64,000 nucleotides of DNA from Falsochrobactrum shanghaiense (GCF_003149535.1 NZ_QGDB01000008.1:1-64000); one strand, 5' to 3'; positions 24,321 to 32,061 are shown, counted from the stretch's first letter. Translations and numbers: made by a program. The notes: a model not told the origin generated them from the sequence alone.

Positions 24321-25055
24321 ATGGCACAGATTCACCTACGAGGCCAGATATCAAACTCCAAGCAAATGAGAGCTCAAGGAAGCCGGGCGCCCGGGAAGGA
24401 AGGCGCGGAAGCAGATCGCGAAGATAAAATCACATCGAATAATTTATACGAGCAGCGCCTGCGGCCCAGAACGCCGAACCAATCGGCTAACCATACACTT
24501 GGCTCTGCAGCCATCTTGTTCATCGTCACATCCTTGCATCAATCTGACGTGATGTCTTGTAAAGATGCGATGGTTCAAAACGACGCTTTACAGCCGGACG
24601 ATCTTGTTGCCATGATTCCTGCGCTGCGCGCTTTCGCGCGCTCGTTTTACCGTGACAAAGAGAATGCGGAAGATCTGGTTCAGGAGACTTTGCTAAAAGC
24701 CTTGGCCAACCGGCAGAGATATATACCGTTTTCTCCGCTCAAGTCGTGGCTGTTTACCATTATGCGTAATACGTTTTGCACAAATTATCGGATGCAACAG
24801 CGCGAAATTCCCGGCCGTGGTGAATATTTTATAGCGACTGTAGACGCTTCGCAGGAGGTGGTAATGGAAACGAAGGATGTAGAGATTGCCCTTCAATCAC
24901 TGCCTGCCAAGTATCGCAACGTTCTTTCTCTGGTTGTGCTCGAAGGAAAAAGCTACGAACTGACAGCACAACTTTGTGGCTGTTCGATTGGAACAGTAAA
25001 AAGCCGGCTGCATCGTGCGCGCCGTAAATTGAGTATATTGATTGAAGGGGCGTGA
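24321..25055 (+). CDS. ECF sigma factor, EcfG (ECF15)-like
   Basis: Sigma regions 2 and 4 occupy the C-terminal ~160 residues: RAFARSFYRDKENAEDLVQE, SPLKSWLFTIMRNTFCTNYR, then ALQSLPAKYRNVLSLVVLEG and CSIGTVKSRLHRARRKL. The WLFTIMRNTF block and overall form are those of EcfG, the general-stress sigma of alphaproteobacteria. The frame from 24321 has a good site (AGAGGAAG) and lies just after the promoter, but adds 77 residues with no family similarity; starts at 24552 or 24570 would give the usual length. The next gene encodes a PhyR-like receiver. Core EcfG is usually chromosomal, so this is probably an extra copy. Confidence 0.85.
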   Translation: MAQIHLRGQISNSKQMRAQGSRAPGKEGAEADREDKITSNNLYEQRLRPRTPNQSANHTLGSAAILFIVTSLHQSDVMSCKDAMVQNDALQPDDLVAMIPALRAFARSFYRDKENAEDLVQETLLKALANRQRYIPFSPLKSWLFTIMRNTFCTNYRMQQREIPGRGEYFIATVDASQEVVMETKDVEIALQSLPAKYRNVLSLVVLEGKSYELTAQLCGCSIGTVKSRLHRARRKLSILIEGA

Positions 25056-25165
25056 ATTTGCTTCGGCCCCGCTGAAATCAAAACATCTCCTGATGTTGTA
25101 TAAAAAACAGCCCTGAATCACGCAATATCTTGTCTTTCATTGCAAACCATGGCCAAATAACAGGT

Positions 25166-25558
25166 ATGGTTCAATCATATAATAATAGAGTTAGCTTATT
25201 CGTCGATCGGAAAATTCTGGTCTTTGAAGATCTCTTTTTACTCTCGCAAGAGGCGCAAAGTAAGCTTGTGAAAATGGGAGCGACGGTGTTGGGACCCGTC
25301 AATACCACACAGAGCGCGCTTGATTTTCTGGAACGAGAGAATATTGATGGAGTTATAATTGATATATCGCTCGAAATTAATCAAGTGTTACCGATCATAG
25401 CAAAACTCGATGATATATCGGTGCCTTTTATATTTGCATTTTCAAACAATCCTCACCTCGATGCAACGGATTTTTCCGGTTTTGTATTAAGTCATCGCGA
25501 GAGCGATCTGATAACCATTGCGGAAGCACTTTTTATTCGCTCCAATAGCGACCATTGA
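25166..25558 (+). CDS. Single-domain response regulator, PhyR-receiver-like
   Basis: About 130 residues from ATG 25166; a TTG at 25130 would add 12. One receiver domain only: acidic pocket in KILVFEDLFLLSQEAQSKLV, GATVLGPVNTTQSALDFLE, phosphoacceptor Asp in NIDGVIIDISLEINQVLPII, then SVPFIFAFSNNPHLDATDFS. The last block is where PhyR-type (FATGUY) receivers have FATGYG; here it is FAFSNNP and the usual Lys is absent, so signalling may be altered. There is no output domain. Placed 110 bases after the EcfG-like sigma gene, it is likely part of its control. Confidence 0.75.
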   Translation: MVQSYNNRVSLFVDRKILVFEDLFLLSQEAQSKLVKMGATVLGPVNTTQSALDFLERENIDGVIIDISLEINQVLPIIAKLDDISVPFIFAFSNNPHLDATDFSGFVLSHRESDLITIAEALFIRSNSDH

Positions 25559-25732
25559 ACTTATCCTCAATTTGGGGAGGCACGGACCTGGGCTTATAGT
25601 TCGTGATTATATGACGCCGATTTTTCGAGGTGGATGGATTTGTCCGCTGATAGCCAGGTTCCCTCATTGAGAGGTGGAAACAGGCTCAAGTACCCGCCCC
25701 GGTAACAAATTCGAAAAATCGATAAATATGCG

Positions 25733-25757
25733 GGAACAATATCTGGCCACCTCGGTT
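25733..25757 (+). promoter_or_regulatory. EcfG-type stress promoter of the BON-domain gene
   Basis: GGAAC (25733-25737), 17 bases, GTT (25755-25757), 38 bases before the ATG at 25796. Confidence 0.7.
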
Positions 25758-25795
25758 GGGATAGCCGTCATTCGACTATCAGAGGAGCTAAGGTT

Positions 25796-26311
25796 ATGCC
25801 AGGCCGATACCAGCGTGAAGATCGAGGCGACTATTACAACGAGCCATACAGAAATCGGGGATTCGAGGGTTCCAGGGGAGGATACGGGGGCTCCGACGAT
25901 TATGAACGCTATGCCGACGAGTACCAGTCCCGGCGGCGTTATGACGACGATGAAGACGAGCGTTATAGCTATAATTCGCCGCGCCGTGACTCTTTTTTTA
26001 AGGATGAGCGTTCTTCTGAAGGCGCGCGAAGCGGGACGCAAAGATATTCTGTCTCCGGCGGACAACATCGAGGGAAAGGCCCAAAGGGCTATACTCGTTC
26101 GGATGAGCGGATCAAGGAAGATGTCTGTGACGCCTTGATGGACGACGCCGATCTCGACGCCTCGGATATCGAGGTGAGCGTAAAAAAAGGCGAAGTCACG
26201 CTTCAGGGACAGGTAGAAAAACGCTCCGATAAGCGTCGAGCAGAAGAATGCGCTGAAGCTTGTCTCGGTGTTTCAGACGTTCAGAACAATATCAAAATCC
26301 GTTCAGCATAA
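25796..26311 (+). CDS. BON-domain protein with Arg/Tyr/Asp-rich N-terminus
   Basis: 171 residues behind AGAGGAG. Residues 1-100 are low complexity, rich in Arg, Tyr, Gly and Asp (REDRGDYYNEPYRNRGFEGS). Residues 100-171 are a BON domain (SDERIKEDVCDALMDDADLD, VSVKKGEVTLQGQVEKRSDK, ACLGVSDVQNNIKI). BON domains bind phospholipid surfaces and occur in OsmY-type osmotic-stress proteins. No signal peptide is seen, unlike OsmY. Related but broken sequence is at 17308-17692. An EcfG-type promoter precedes it, and the GWYGD-repeat gene follows. Confidence 0.85.
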   Translation: MPGRYQREDRGDYYNEPYRNRGFEGSRGGYGGSDDYERYADEYQSRRRYDDDEDERYSYNSPRRDSFFKDERSSEGARSGTQRYSVSGGQHRGKGPKGYTRSDERIKEDVCDALMDDADLDASDIEVSVKKGEVTLQGQVEKRSDKRRAEECAEACLGVSDVQNNIKIRSA

Positions 26312-26418
26312 TAACCGCATCAAGAGACTCATGGCTTCGGGAAGGGAGCCTGAGAGGAGCTTTTTTACAAAGCTCACTAGGCGTCTTTACGCCAAATTTG
26401 TAAAAATGGAGGAATAAA

Positions 26419-26982
26419 ATGCCACGTAATATGCCAGAAAGAGATGAGCAAGGCCGCTTTGTAAGTGAAGACCACAGGGGCCGATCAGAAGATAATCATC
26501 GCCGATATGCCCGTACTTATGACGACGATAATCGTCGGTCCGGCCGGTATGATGATGATGATCGCAGCCGCAGCGGTCATGGCGGTTGGTTCGGAGATTC
26601 TCGTGGTCACGCAGAAGCAGCTCGCAGGGGATGGGACGAACGACGCGAGGATCACGATTATGATGATCGCCGCCGTTATTCGCGGCGGGATGATGACGAT
26701 GATGATCGTGGCCGTGGGTGGTATGGAGATTCCCGCGGCCATGCAGAAGCGGCGCGGCGCGGCTGGGATGAACGGCGGGACGATCGCGATTATGATGACC
26801 GGCGCAGCTATTCCAGCCGCGATGATGACCGGCGCTATTCCAATCGGGATGATGATTATCGTTCCAGCTCAGGTCATGGCCATGGCGGCTGGTATGGGGA
26901 CCCCGAAGGACATTCCCGTGCAGCAAGGCGGGGATGGGATGAGCGCCGGGACGACGACTATGATTATCGTCGCCGCCGGTAA
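26419..26982 (+). CDS. GWYGD-repeat hydrophilic stress protein
   Basis: 187 residues with three tandem units of the form GGWFGDSRGHAEAARRGWDE followed by RRxDxDYDDRR. The rest is Asp/Arg/Tyr-rich linker (DDDNRRSGRYDDDDRSRSG). The unit resembles the KGG-type GDPEGHAEAARKGW repeats in rhizobial stress proteins. No hydrophobic core, so it is probably disordered; nucleic-acid or water binding is possible but unproven. Ribosome site GGAGGAAT. It may be co-transcribed with the BON gene 107 bases upstream, as no separate GGAAC box was found. Followed by a strong terminator. Confidence 0.78.
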   Translation: MPRNMPERDEQGRFVSEDHRGRSEDNHRRYARTYDDDNRRSGRYDDDDRSRSGHGGWFGDSRGHAEAARRGWDERREDHDYDDRRRYSRRDDDDDDRGRGWYGDSRGHAEAARRGWDERRDDRDYDDRRSYSSRDDDRRYSNRDDDYRSSSGHGHGGWYGDPEGHSRAARRGWDERRDDDYDYRRRR

Positions 26983-27004
26983 CTGGTGATTAATCGATAA
27001 AAAC

Positions 27005-27034
27005 AGAGCGGCCTTATATAGGGCCGCTCTTTCT
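27005..27034 (+). terminator. Intrinsic terminator after the GWYGD-repeat gene
   Basis: AGAGCGGCC (27005-27013) pairs with GGCCGCTCT (27022-27030) around an 8-base loop and is followed by TTCT. It closes the BON/GWYGD unit 22 bases after the stop. Confidence 0.75.
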
Positions 27035-27158
27035 CATATTGCATCTGATTGCTGTCTGAACGTGATTTCCAAATAAAATAACGGCTTAAAGGAGTTCCGA
27101 TGTCTCCACTTAAACAGGAATCGCTGCCGGAACTTCTGTGACATAATAAAACGGAAAC

Positions 27159-27431
27159 TCAGCCGGGCATGGACAATGAAGTCAAGTGCGCTTCCAGTTC
27201 GTCATGTCGAGCCGTAAATTTTGAATGGGCAAGCCTTGCAGCGAGTTCCGCAATGGAATTCAAATCCCGCAATCCGCTTTCATATAACCGGATAATGCAT
27301 CCAGCGAGCTCTTCGGCAGAATAGGAACGGTCACTTTCTTCTAAAATGATTGCGGATTGAGAAAAGCAGCTACGCAAGAAGTTAACTTCATTTGGAGAAT
27401 AAATGCGGCTAGCTTCGTTGAACAACGGCAT
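27159..27431 (-). CDS. Small protein of unknown function, paralogue of 18366-18672
   Basis: 90 residues from ATG 27431 behind GGGAGG; the frame extends to 27641 without a site. Reads MPLFNEASRIYSPNEVNFLR, then RSYSAEELAGCIIRLYESGL and RDLNSIAELAARLAHSKF, a helical protein. I do not recognise a named family, but small proteins with AxxII.LYE.G are common in rhizobia. The frameshifted paralogue at 18366 shares the same ribosome site and layout. Divergent from the Crp/Fnr gene at 27607. Confidence 0.7.
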   Translation of the reverse strand: MPLFNEASRIYSPNEVNFLRSCFSQSAIILEESDRSYSAEELAGCIIRLYESGLRDLNSIAELAARLAHSKFTARHDELEAHLTSLSMPG

Positions 27432-27549
27432 ATCGGCCTCCCTGGAATACGAAATCTTAACGATACGCTCTTTGCGCGATATAGATAGCGCTAAAACACG
27501 ATCCGTTGTCTGGGTACGATAGCGTACAGAGGCAGGCGCGAAATATTCT

Positions 27550-27575
27550 GGAACCAACCCCTTGTTTCGCTTGTT
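27550..27575 (+). promoter_or_regulatory. EcfG-type stress promoter of the first Crp/Fnr gene
   Basis: GGAAC (27550-27554), 18 bases, GTT (27573-27575), 32 bases before the ATG at 27607. Confidence 0.65.
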
Positions 27576-27606
27576 CATGACGCAAGCGGTCAGGGAGATA
27601 TAAAGA

Positions 27607-28323
27607 ATGTCTTTTCCATCACAAGGCGCGATGGCCAACAAACTCCTGGCTTTGCTTCCGTCATCCGATTACGACGCCATTGCCCGCGAGATTACCTATG
27701 TCGAGCTTCCGCGCGGTTTGACGCTCGCGAAAACGGGCAGACCGATTGAATATGTCTATTTTCTTACGAATGGTATTGGCTCGGTTATTGTGGCAACTGC
27801 GGAAGGTCGCCGGGCCGAGGCCGGGATTTTCGGTTTCGATGGATATATTCCCACTTCAGCAATAGCTGGCGTGGAAACCAGCCCTTATGATGTCATTATC
27901 CAGGTGGCGGCACAGGGATATGAAATGCCTTATGAGAATTTCCGTCGTTGGATGGACAGCAATCGCAGTTTTTCAAACATAATGATACGTTCGATTGAAG
28001 CCTTCTCGATTCAGCTTGCCTATACGGCCGTCTCGAATGCAATTCATGAAGTTACGCAACGCTTGGCCCGGTGGCTATTGATGTGTGATGACAGGATATT
28101 GGGCAATGAAATAGCGCTTACGCATGAATTCCTCTCGATAATGCTCGCCGTCAGGCGTCCCACGGTCACGACTTCACTTCATGTTCTGGAGGGACTGGGC
28201 TTTATCCGGTCGGAACGCGGGGTCATCATTATTCGCAACCGTTCGGGACTGGAACAATATGCCCATGATGCTTATGGCCGCCCCGAAAAGGAATATCGCC
28301 GTTTGATGCAAGGTTTTTCGTAA
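27607..28323 (+). CDS. Crp/Fnr-family transcriptional regulator
   Basis: 238 residues behind GGGAGAT. N-terminal cyclic-nucleotide-binding-like beta barrel (ITYVELPRGLTLAKTGRPIE, YVYFLTNGIGSVIVATAEGR), dimer helix (NAIHEVTQRLARWLLMCDDR), C-terminal winged helix (HEFLSIMLAVRRPTVTTSLH, IRSERGVIIIRNRSGLEQYA). The FxSIMLxVRRPTVT recognition region is the form common in rhizobial Crp/Fnr proteins of unknown ligand; no cysteine cluster for an iron-sulphur centre is present. It faces a related gene tail to tail 1 base away. Confidence 0.88.
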   Translation: MSFPSQGAMANKLLALLPSSDYDAIAREITYVELPRGLTLAKTGRPIEYVYFLTNGIGSVIVATAEGRRAEAGIFGFDGYIPTSAIAGVETSPYDVIIQVAAQGYEMPYENFRRWMDSNRSFSNIMIRSIEAFSIQLAYTAVSNAIHEVTQRLARWLLMCDDRILGNEIALTHEFLSIMLAVRRPTVTTSLHVLEGLGFIRSERGVIIIRNRSGLEQYAHDAYGRPEKEYRRLMQGFS

Positions 28324-28324
28324 C

Positions 28325-29044
28325 TTACGATAGCCGGAGCCGGTCGCCAAAAAGCTGGCTATATTCATTTTCAGGTTTTCCATAGGCTTCGCCGGCGAAT
28401 TCCTCAAGGCCTCTGCGATCACGTATAATGATACGTCCCCGCTCCGATCGCACCAGTCTTTTGCCTTCCAGCAAATGAAGTCCGGTGGTGATGCTCGGAC
28501 GCCGGACACCAAGCATAAGCGCGATGAAATCGTGGGTCAGGATGATTTCATCGCCGTCTGTACGATCATGGGACATTAACAGCCATCGTGCCAGTCGCTC
28601 GTGTATATGCAAATTTACATTTGCCCACACAGTGTAGGAAATCTGCGAGGCAAAGCTGTGAATGTAACGCGCAAGCAGACTGGCAAACATGCTATTGCGA
28701 TTAATTTCCTTTATGGCTGCGCTGATAGCTATCCGGTGACCATACCCGCTAACCTGCATGATTACGTCATGAATGCTCGTTGTCGCTCCTACGGCTCCCG
28801 AAGTTGGCGAGAATCCTTCACGTCCTACCATCCCGGCTTCTGCTACCCGTCCTCGTGTGGATGTGGCGATGACCGAAGCTATCCCGCCGCAAAGAAAGTA
28901 AAGATAGTCGATAGGTCGATTGGCTCTAACAATAATCTGGCCACGCTCAAGGGTAACAGGTTCCAGCAGTGAATAAATATTACCGAGAACGTCTGAAGGC
29001 AGGCTCTTAAGAAGTCGATTATGCAATTTGGGCTCGCTGTACAT
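28325..29044 (-). CDS. Second Crp/Fnr-family transcriptional regulator
   Basis: About 239 residues from ATG 29044; a TTG at 29062 would add six. Same plan as the convergent neighbour: LPSDVLGNIYSLLEPVTLER, IDYLYFLCGGIASVIATSTR, HIHERLARWLLMSHDRTDGD, FIALMLGVRRPSITTGLHLL, then YGKPENEYSQLFG at the end. The two share roughly half their residues by eye and are clearly paralogues, perhaps with different signals. No exact EcfG box was found upstream; a degenerate GAAAT-N18-GTT occurs. Confidence 0.86.
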   Translation of the reverse strand: MYSEPKLHNRLLKSLPSDVLGNIYSLLEPVTLERGQIIVRANRPIDYLYFLCGGIASVIATSTRGRVAEAGMVGREGFSPTSGAVGATTSIHDVIMQVSGYGHRIAISAAIKEINRNSMFASLLARYIHSFASQISYTVWANVNLHIHERLARWLLMSHDRTDGDEIILTHDFIALMLGVRRPSITTGLHLLEGKRLVRSERGRIIIRDRRGLEEFAGEAYGKPENEYSQLFGDRLRLS

Positions 29045-29230
29045 TTGTCCTACTTCGGGCAAAGCACCAACTTTGCGCCCTCACACCCCATTTCCATTGA
29101 GGTTTTGAGTCTATACCATTGTATTTTCACAAAGGATTTTCTGTACGCTAGCAGACGGAGTGGCGCCGCGCGGCAATTCAAATGCCAGGGGGAGTGCGAT
29201 AGAGCTGAAAAACTCCAATAAAGATTACGT

Positions 29231-29860
29231 TCAGGTAGCGTATGCGAATTGAGAAATTTTGCCGAGTTCCTCAAGGAATAATGATCGTTCCCGATCGAAG
29301 CCGGTTTGCGCACGCAGGCGTAGCAAATAGGATGGATGGATCGTCACAAAGATAAAATCATCTTCGTACTCCTGTAACCGACCGCGTATCTGCCCGATTT
29401 TTACCGGCTTGCCGAAAAGGGAACGCGCGGCAACTGCACCCAGAGCGACAATAATTTTCGGCCGAACCAATTCAATTTCCTGCCGAAGCCACCATCGGCA
29501 TGCTTCGATGTGGCTGGTGGAAGGTCGTTGATGCAGGCGTCTTTTACCGCGCTGGACATGACGAAAATGTTTTACGGCATTGGTGATGTAGCACCCGGCA
29601 CGGTCGATATGAGCCTCATTCAGACAGCTGTCAAAAAGCTTGCCGGCGGGACCGATCAACGGGCGTCCTGCGCTGTCCTCCTTATCGCCGGGCTGTTCGG
29701 CAACGAAGAAAATCGGAGCATCAATCGGACCTTCGCCGAAAACTGTTTGTGTTGCGTGTTTATAGAGTTCGCACCGTCGACAACTCTGCGCTTCAGCGCA
29801 GAGTTGCTCAAGTTTATTTTGTCGAGGCAGAGTTGCTGATTGTGTCATTGCCGTAGCCAT
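29231..29860 (-). CDS. UdgX-type uracil-DNA glycosylase
   Basis: 209 residues. Family-4-like UDG motifs: CRRCELYKHATQTVFGEGPI (first Cys pair of the iron-sulphur cluster), AEQPGDKEDSAGRPLIGPAG, YITNAVKHFRHVQRGKRRLH, and TIHPSYLLRLR. The KRRLH loop after NAVKHF is the signature of UdgX, whose histidine traps itself covalently on the abasic site after excising uracil. Four Cys positions suitable for a 4Fe-4S cluster are present. It probably handles uracil in damaged DNA and fits the repair genes of this region. No clear promoter was seen. Confidence 0.88.
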   Translation of the reverse strand: MATAMTQSATLPRQNKLEQLCAEAQSCRRCELYKHATQTVFGEGPIDAPIFFVAEQPGDKEDSAGRPLIGPAGKLFDSCLNEAHIDRAGCYITNAVKHFRHVQRGKRRLHQRPSTSHIEACRWWLRQEIELVRPKIIVALGAVAARSLFGKPVKIGQIRGRLQEYEDDFIFVTIHPSYLLRLRAQTGFDRERSLFLEELGKISQFAYAT

Positions 29861-29907
29861 TGCATGACAATTGCTTGCAGGAACTTCAAATCCGTTCGGA
29901 CGAACTC

Positions 29908-30513
29908 TTAGCGCCAGCGCAGGCGTTCACGTTCAATTTCGGCTGCTGTGTAAGGCGCGCCCGCTGCATTGAAATTTTCCCATCCCTCTTCAACATAAGC
30001 ATCGCGTCGTTGGGCAATATTAACGCGACCCCAATCTTCCAGAATGGCTTCCACTTGCTCCCGGTCGGTTTCATCGCAACGAACCGTGACCAGGGTACTG
30101 CCCCGACGAATGGCTTCGCTATAGGCATGGGCTTCTGCTTCCGGTACTCCGGTTTCGACGAGAGCGCCGACGAGCCCTCCTGTCACACCGCCTGCGGCAG
30201 CGCCGCCCAGCAGCCCGACGAGTGTTGCAGTCAGCCAGCCGCCAGCGACAACGGGACCAACACCGGGGATGGATAGCAAGCCCAGTCCGGTCAGCAGTCC
30301 TGCTCCACCGCCAGCAACCGCGCCGATACCCGCTCCTGCTTTGGCGCCCGTAGCCGCACTGCCTTCCTCCTGCAATACATCCTCAGCATATCTGCCGTCT
30401 GTATTATTGGAAATCAGACTGATATTATCAGCCGACACACCTGCTTCTTCCAGAGCGCGAACAGCATCAGCCGCTTCGTCGTGATTGTCAAATAGACCTG
30501 TGATATAAGTCAT
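29908..30513 (-). CDS. General-stress YflT/GspM-like protein with glycine-rich hydrophobic core
   Basis: 201 residues from ATG 30513, chosen over 30519 because AAGGAG is correctly spaced only for the inner ATG. N-terminal heat-induced YflT fold (YITGLFDNHDEAADAVRALE, AGVSADNISLISNN), then a Gly-rich hydrophobic stretch (GAGIGAVAGGGAGLLTGLGL) that could enter the membrane, then TLVTVRCDETDREQVEAILE. Proteins of this kind are widespread stress proteins with no assigned activity. Downstream of the PepSY gene on the same strand, 33 bases apart, probably one operon. Confidence 0.8.
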   Translation of the reverse strand: MTYITGLFDNHDEAADAVRALEEAGVSADNISLISNNTDGRYAEDVLQEEGSAATGAKAGAGIGAVAGGGAGLLTGLGLLSIPGVGPVVAGGWLTATLVGLLGGAAAGGVTGGLVGALVETGVPEAEAHAYSEAIRRGSTLVTVRCDETDREQVEAILEDWGRVNIAQRRDAYVEEGWENFNAAGAPYTAAEIERERLRWR

Positions 30514-30546
30514 TTTCATCTCCTTGTTTGCTTCCCTGCCTTGCCG

Positions 30547-30864
30547 TCATTTCGTGGTGACGTTTCCCTGAAAATCGAGAAGGACTTTCACAGTTTGCCC
30601 ATTTTGGGCAGCATCGGCGCTCCAGATGCCGTCCTCGCCCAGCTGCAGATTTGTGATGTCCGTAAAGCCCGCATCCATTATCCGCTCCCGGGCCTGATCT
30701 TCAGTAAAGCTGTTTTCGCCCGCCACCGGTGCCTGCGGGTTGTTTTTTCCAGGGGTGCTGATTGCGGGAGTCTGTGCGTCGTCGGATGGTGCGGTTTGAG
30801 CCAAGGCAGCCGGCGCAAGCAGCATAAAAGCCGCGCTGGCGAAATATCGGATGGTCCGTTTCAT
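30547..30864 (-). CDS. Exported PepSY-domain protein
   Basis: 105 residues from ATG 30864, the third of three close ATGs, chosen because GGAG stands 6 bases before it. Signal peptide MKRTIRYFASAAFMLLAPAA-LAQ, then a Pro/Ser/Thr-rich linker and a PepSY-type domain (TEDQARERIMDAGFTDITNL, GIWSADAAQNGQTVKVLLDF). Periplasmic; members often regulate proteases or sense envelope stress. Likely co-transcribed with the YflT-like gene that follows. Confidence 0.8.
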   Translation of the reverse strand: MKRTIRYFASAAFMLLAPAALAQTAPSDDAQTPAISTPGKNNPQAPVAGENSFTEDQARERIMDAGFTDITNLQLGEDGIWSADAAQNGQTVKVLLDFQGNVTTK

Positions 30865-30886
30865 CATAAGCTCCATTGTTTGCGGG

Positions 30887-30930
30887 CTGGAGCGGCTCGT
30901 GTTTGAACAAAATCGCCGGAACCGCTCCAG
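30887..30930. terminator. Inverted repeat CTGGAGCGG/CCGCTCCAG
   Basis: 9-bp arms at 30887-30895 and 30922-30930 with a 26-base spacer between the DUF892 gene and the PepSY operon. On the plus strand it is followed by CCTTTGTTTT. It may insulate the two minus-strand units, but the long loop makes this uncertain. Confidence 0.4.
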
Positions 30931-30989
30931 GCCTTTGTTTTATCGCCCTATCTTGGTGGAAAACTTTCATCCGGGCAAACGGACGACGA

Positions 30990-31493
30990 TCAAGCCGCTT
31001 CAGCATGAAGATTAACAGAGGTCTCGGCGATTTTCGTGAGGTCTTTGTCAGTCTGCCCTTCTTCCTGCAAGGTTTGATCCAGCAGCTTGGCTATATCCTT
31101 GTGCCCAAGGGTCTCGGCCCAGCGTTTCAACGTGCCATACCGTGTAATTTCATAGTGTTCGACCGCCTGCGCAGAGGATATGAGCCCGGCATCAAGAGCC
31201 GGACTGTTTGAAAACTCTTCGATAATTTCCTCCCCCTCCGCGATGATGCCTTCAATGGCATCACAGGTTTTGCCCTGTGCGCGTTTACCGAGAAGCTCGA
31301 AGCATTGCTGTAGTCGTTCTATATGGCCTTCGGTCTGCTCCCGGTGTTTATCGAAGGCATTTTTGAGTTTTTCATCGGTAGCAGCACGGGACATTTTGGG
31401 AAGCGTTTTCAAAATCTTGCGTTCTGCGTAGTAAATATCCTTGAGCGTGTCATAGAACAGATCGTTGAGATTGCGTTGTTTGGTGCTGGCCAT
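30990..31493 (-). CDS. DUF892 (YciE/YciF) ferritin-like protein
   Basis: 167 residues with the family blocks LNDLFYDTLKDIYYAERKIL, FDKHREQTEGHIERLQQCFE, IIAEGEEIIEEF and AVEHYEITRYGTLKRWAETL. These supply the Glu/His residues of a di-iron four-helix bundle. YciE/YciF proteins are induced by osmotic and oxidative stress; proposed roles include iron or manganese handling. Cytosolic, with GGAGG before the ATG. No GGAAC box was found upstream. Confidence 0.92.
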   Translation of the reverse strand: MASTKQRNLNDLFYDTLKDIYYAERKILKTLPKMSRAATDEKLKNAFDKHREQTEGHIERLQQCFELLGKRAQGKTCDAIEGIIAEGEEIIEEFSNSPALDAGLISSAQAVEHYEITRYGTLKRWAETLGHKDIAKLLDQTLQEEGQTDKDLTKIAETSVNLHAEAA

Positions 31494-31706
31494 TGCAGGC
31501 TCCTCCTCATTATGTTTGCGAATATCCCTGTCGTCTGAATGAAATCCCGACGACTACTGACCTAACCCGCCAGGAAGGATTTTGTTTCATGCACGCATCG
31601 GAATAATCCAGGCGAACAGTTGCGATTATTAAGGCTGCGTTGGAGGTGGTGACCGACCGCAAATCCATTCGCTACACCTATGATTGATTGCTTGCTGTTG
31701 GTATTG

Positions 31707-31895
31707 TCACGACTTGGATTTGTGTTCGGGTTTGCCTTTCTGTTTGGTGGAAGCCATTTTCTCAAGCTCCTTTTCGCTCATGGACTTGGCCATTTCTTTC
31801 GATGCGCCGCGCAGTTCGCTTTTTGGCTTATCTCCGCGTTTTGCAGCCAAAGCCGCACCTGCGGCCTGTTGTTGTGCTTTGGATTTTGCGGGCAT
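31707..31895 (-). CDS. DUF3008 small basic protein
   Basis: 62 residues from ATG 31895 behind AAGGAG; the frame to 31937 has no site. Starts MPAKSKAQQQAAGAALAAKR and continues SELRGASKEMAKSMSEKELE, then a Lys-rich tail. This is the DUF3008 family, small charged proteins common in rhizobia, function unknown. A fragment of a second copy lies at 12967-13056. Confidence 0.82.
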   Translation of the reverse strand: MPAKSKAQQQAAGAALAAKRGDKPKSELRGASKEMAKSMSEKELEKMASTKQKGKPEHKSKS

Positions 31896-31951
31896 TTTCG
31901 TCTCCTTATTTTCCGGGATAGCGTAATATCTTCTCACTGGAGGAAGGATGT

Positions 31952-32059
31952 GGCTTCGGCGGCAATGGAATTACATTCGCGTTGATCGCCTCCCAAGCTA
32001 TCACCTGGGCAATAGCAGGCAGAACAAGCTCTGATCTGGAGCTTTTTTCTTATCGTTGA
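31952..32059 (+). pseudogene. Orphan 3' end of a FAD oxidoreductase gene
   Basis: 36 codons (GFGGNGITFALIASQAIT, then WAIAGRTSSDLELFSYR and a stop) match the end of the FAD oxidoreductase at 10253-11482 with about three amino-acid changes and about 90% DNA identity. Nothing of the gene remains upstream. The high identity suggests a fairly recent duplication followed by deletion, or gene conversion. Confidence 0.85.
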
Positions 32060-32061
32060 GG

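Noticed and set aside
27101-27142. 13-codon frame with AAGGAG (MSPLKQESLPELL)
   Set aside because: Too short and without context to call a gene.
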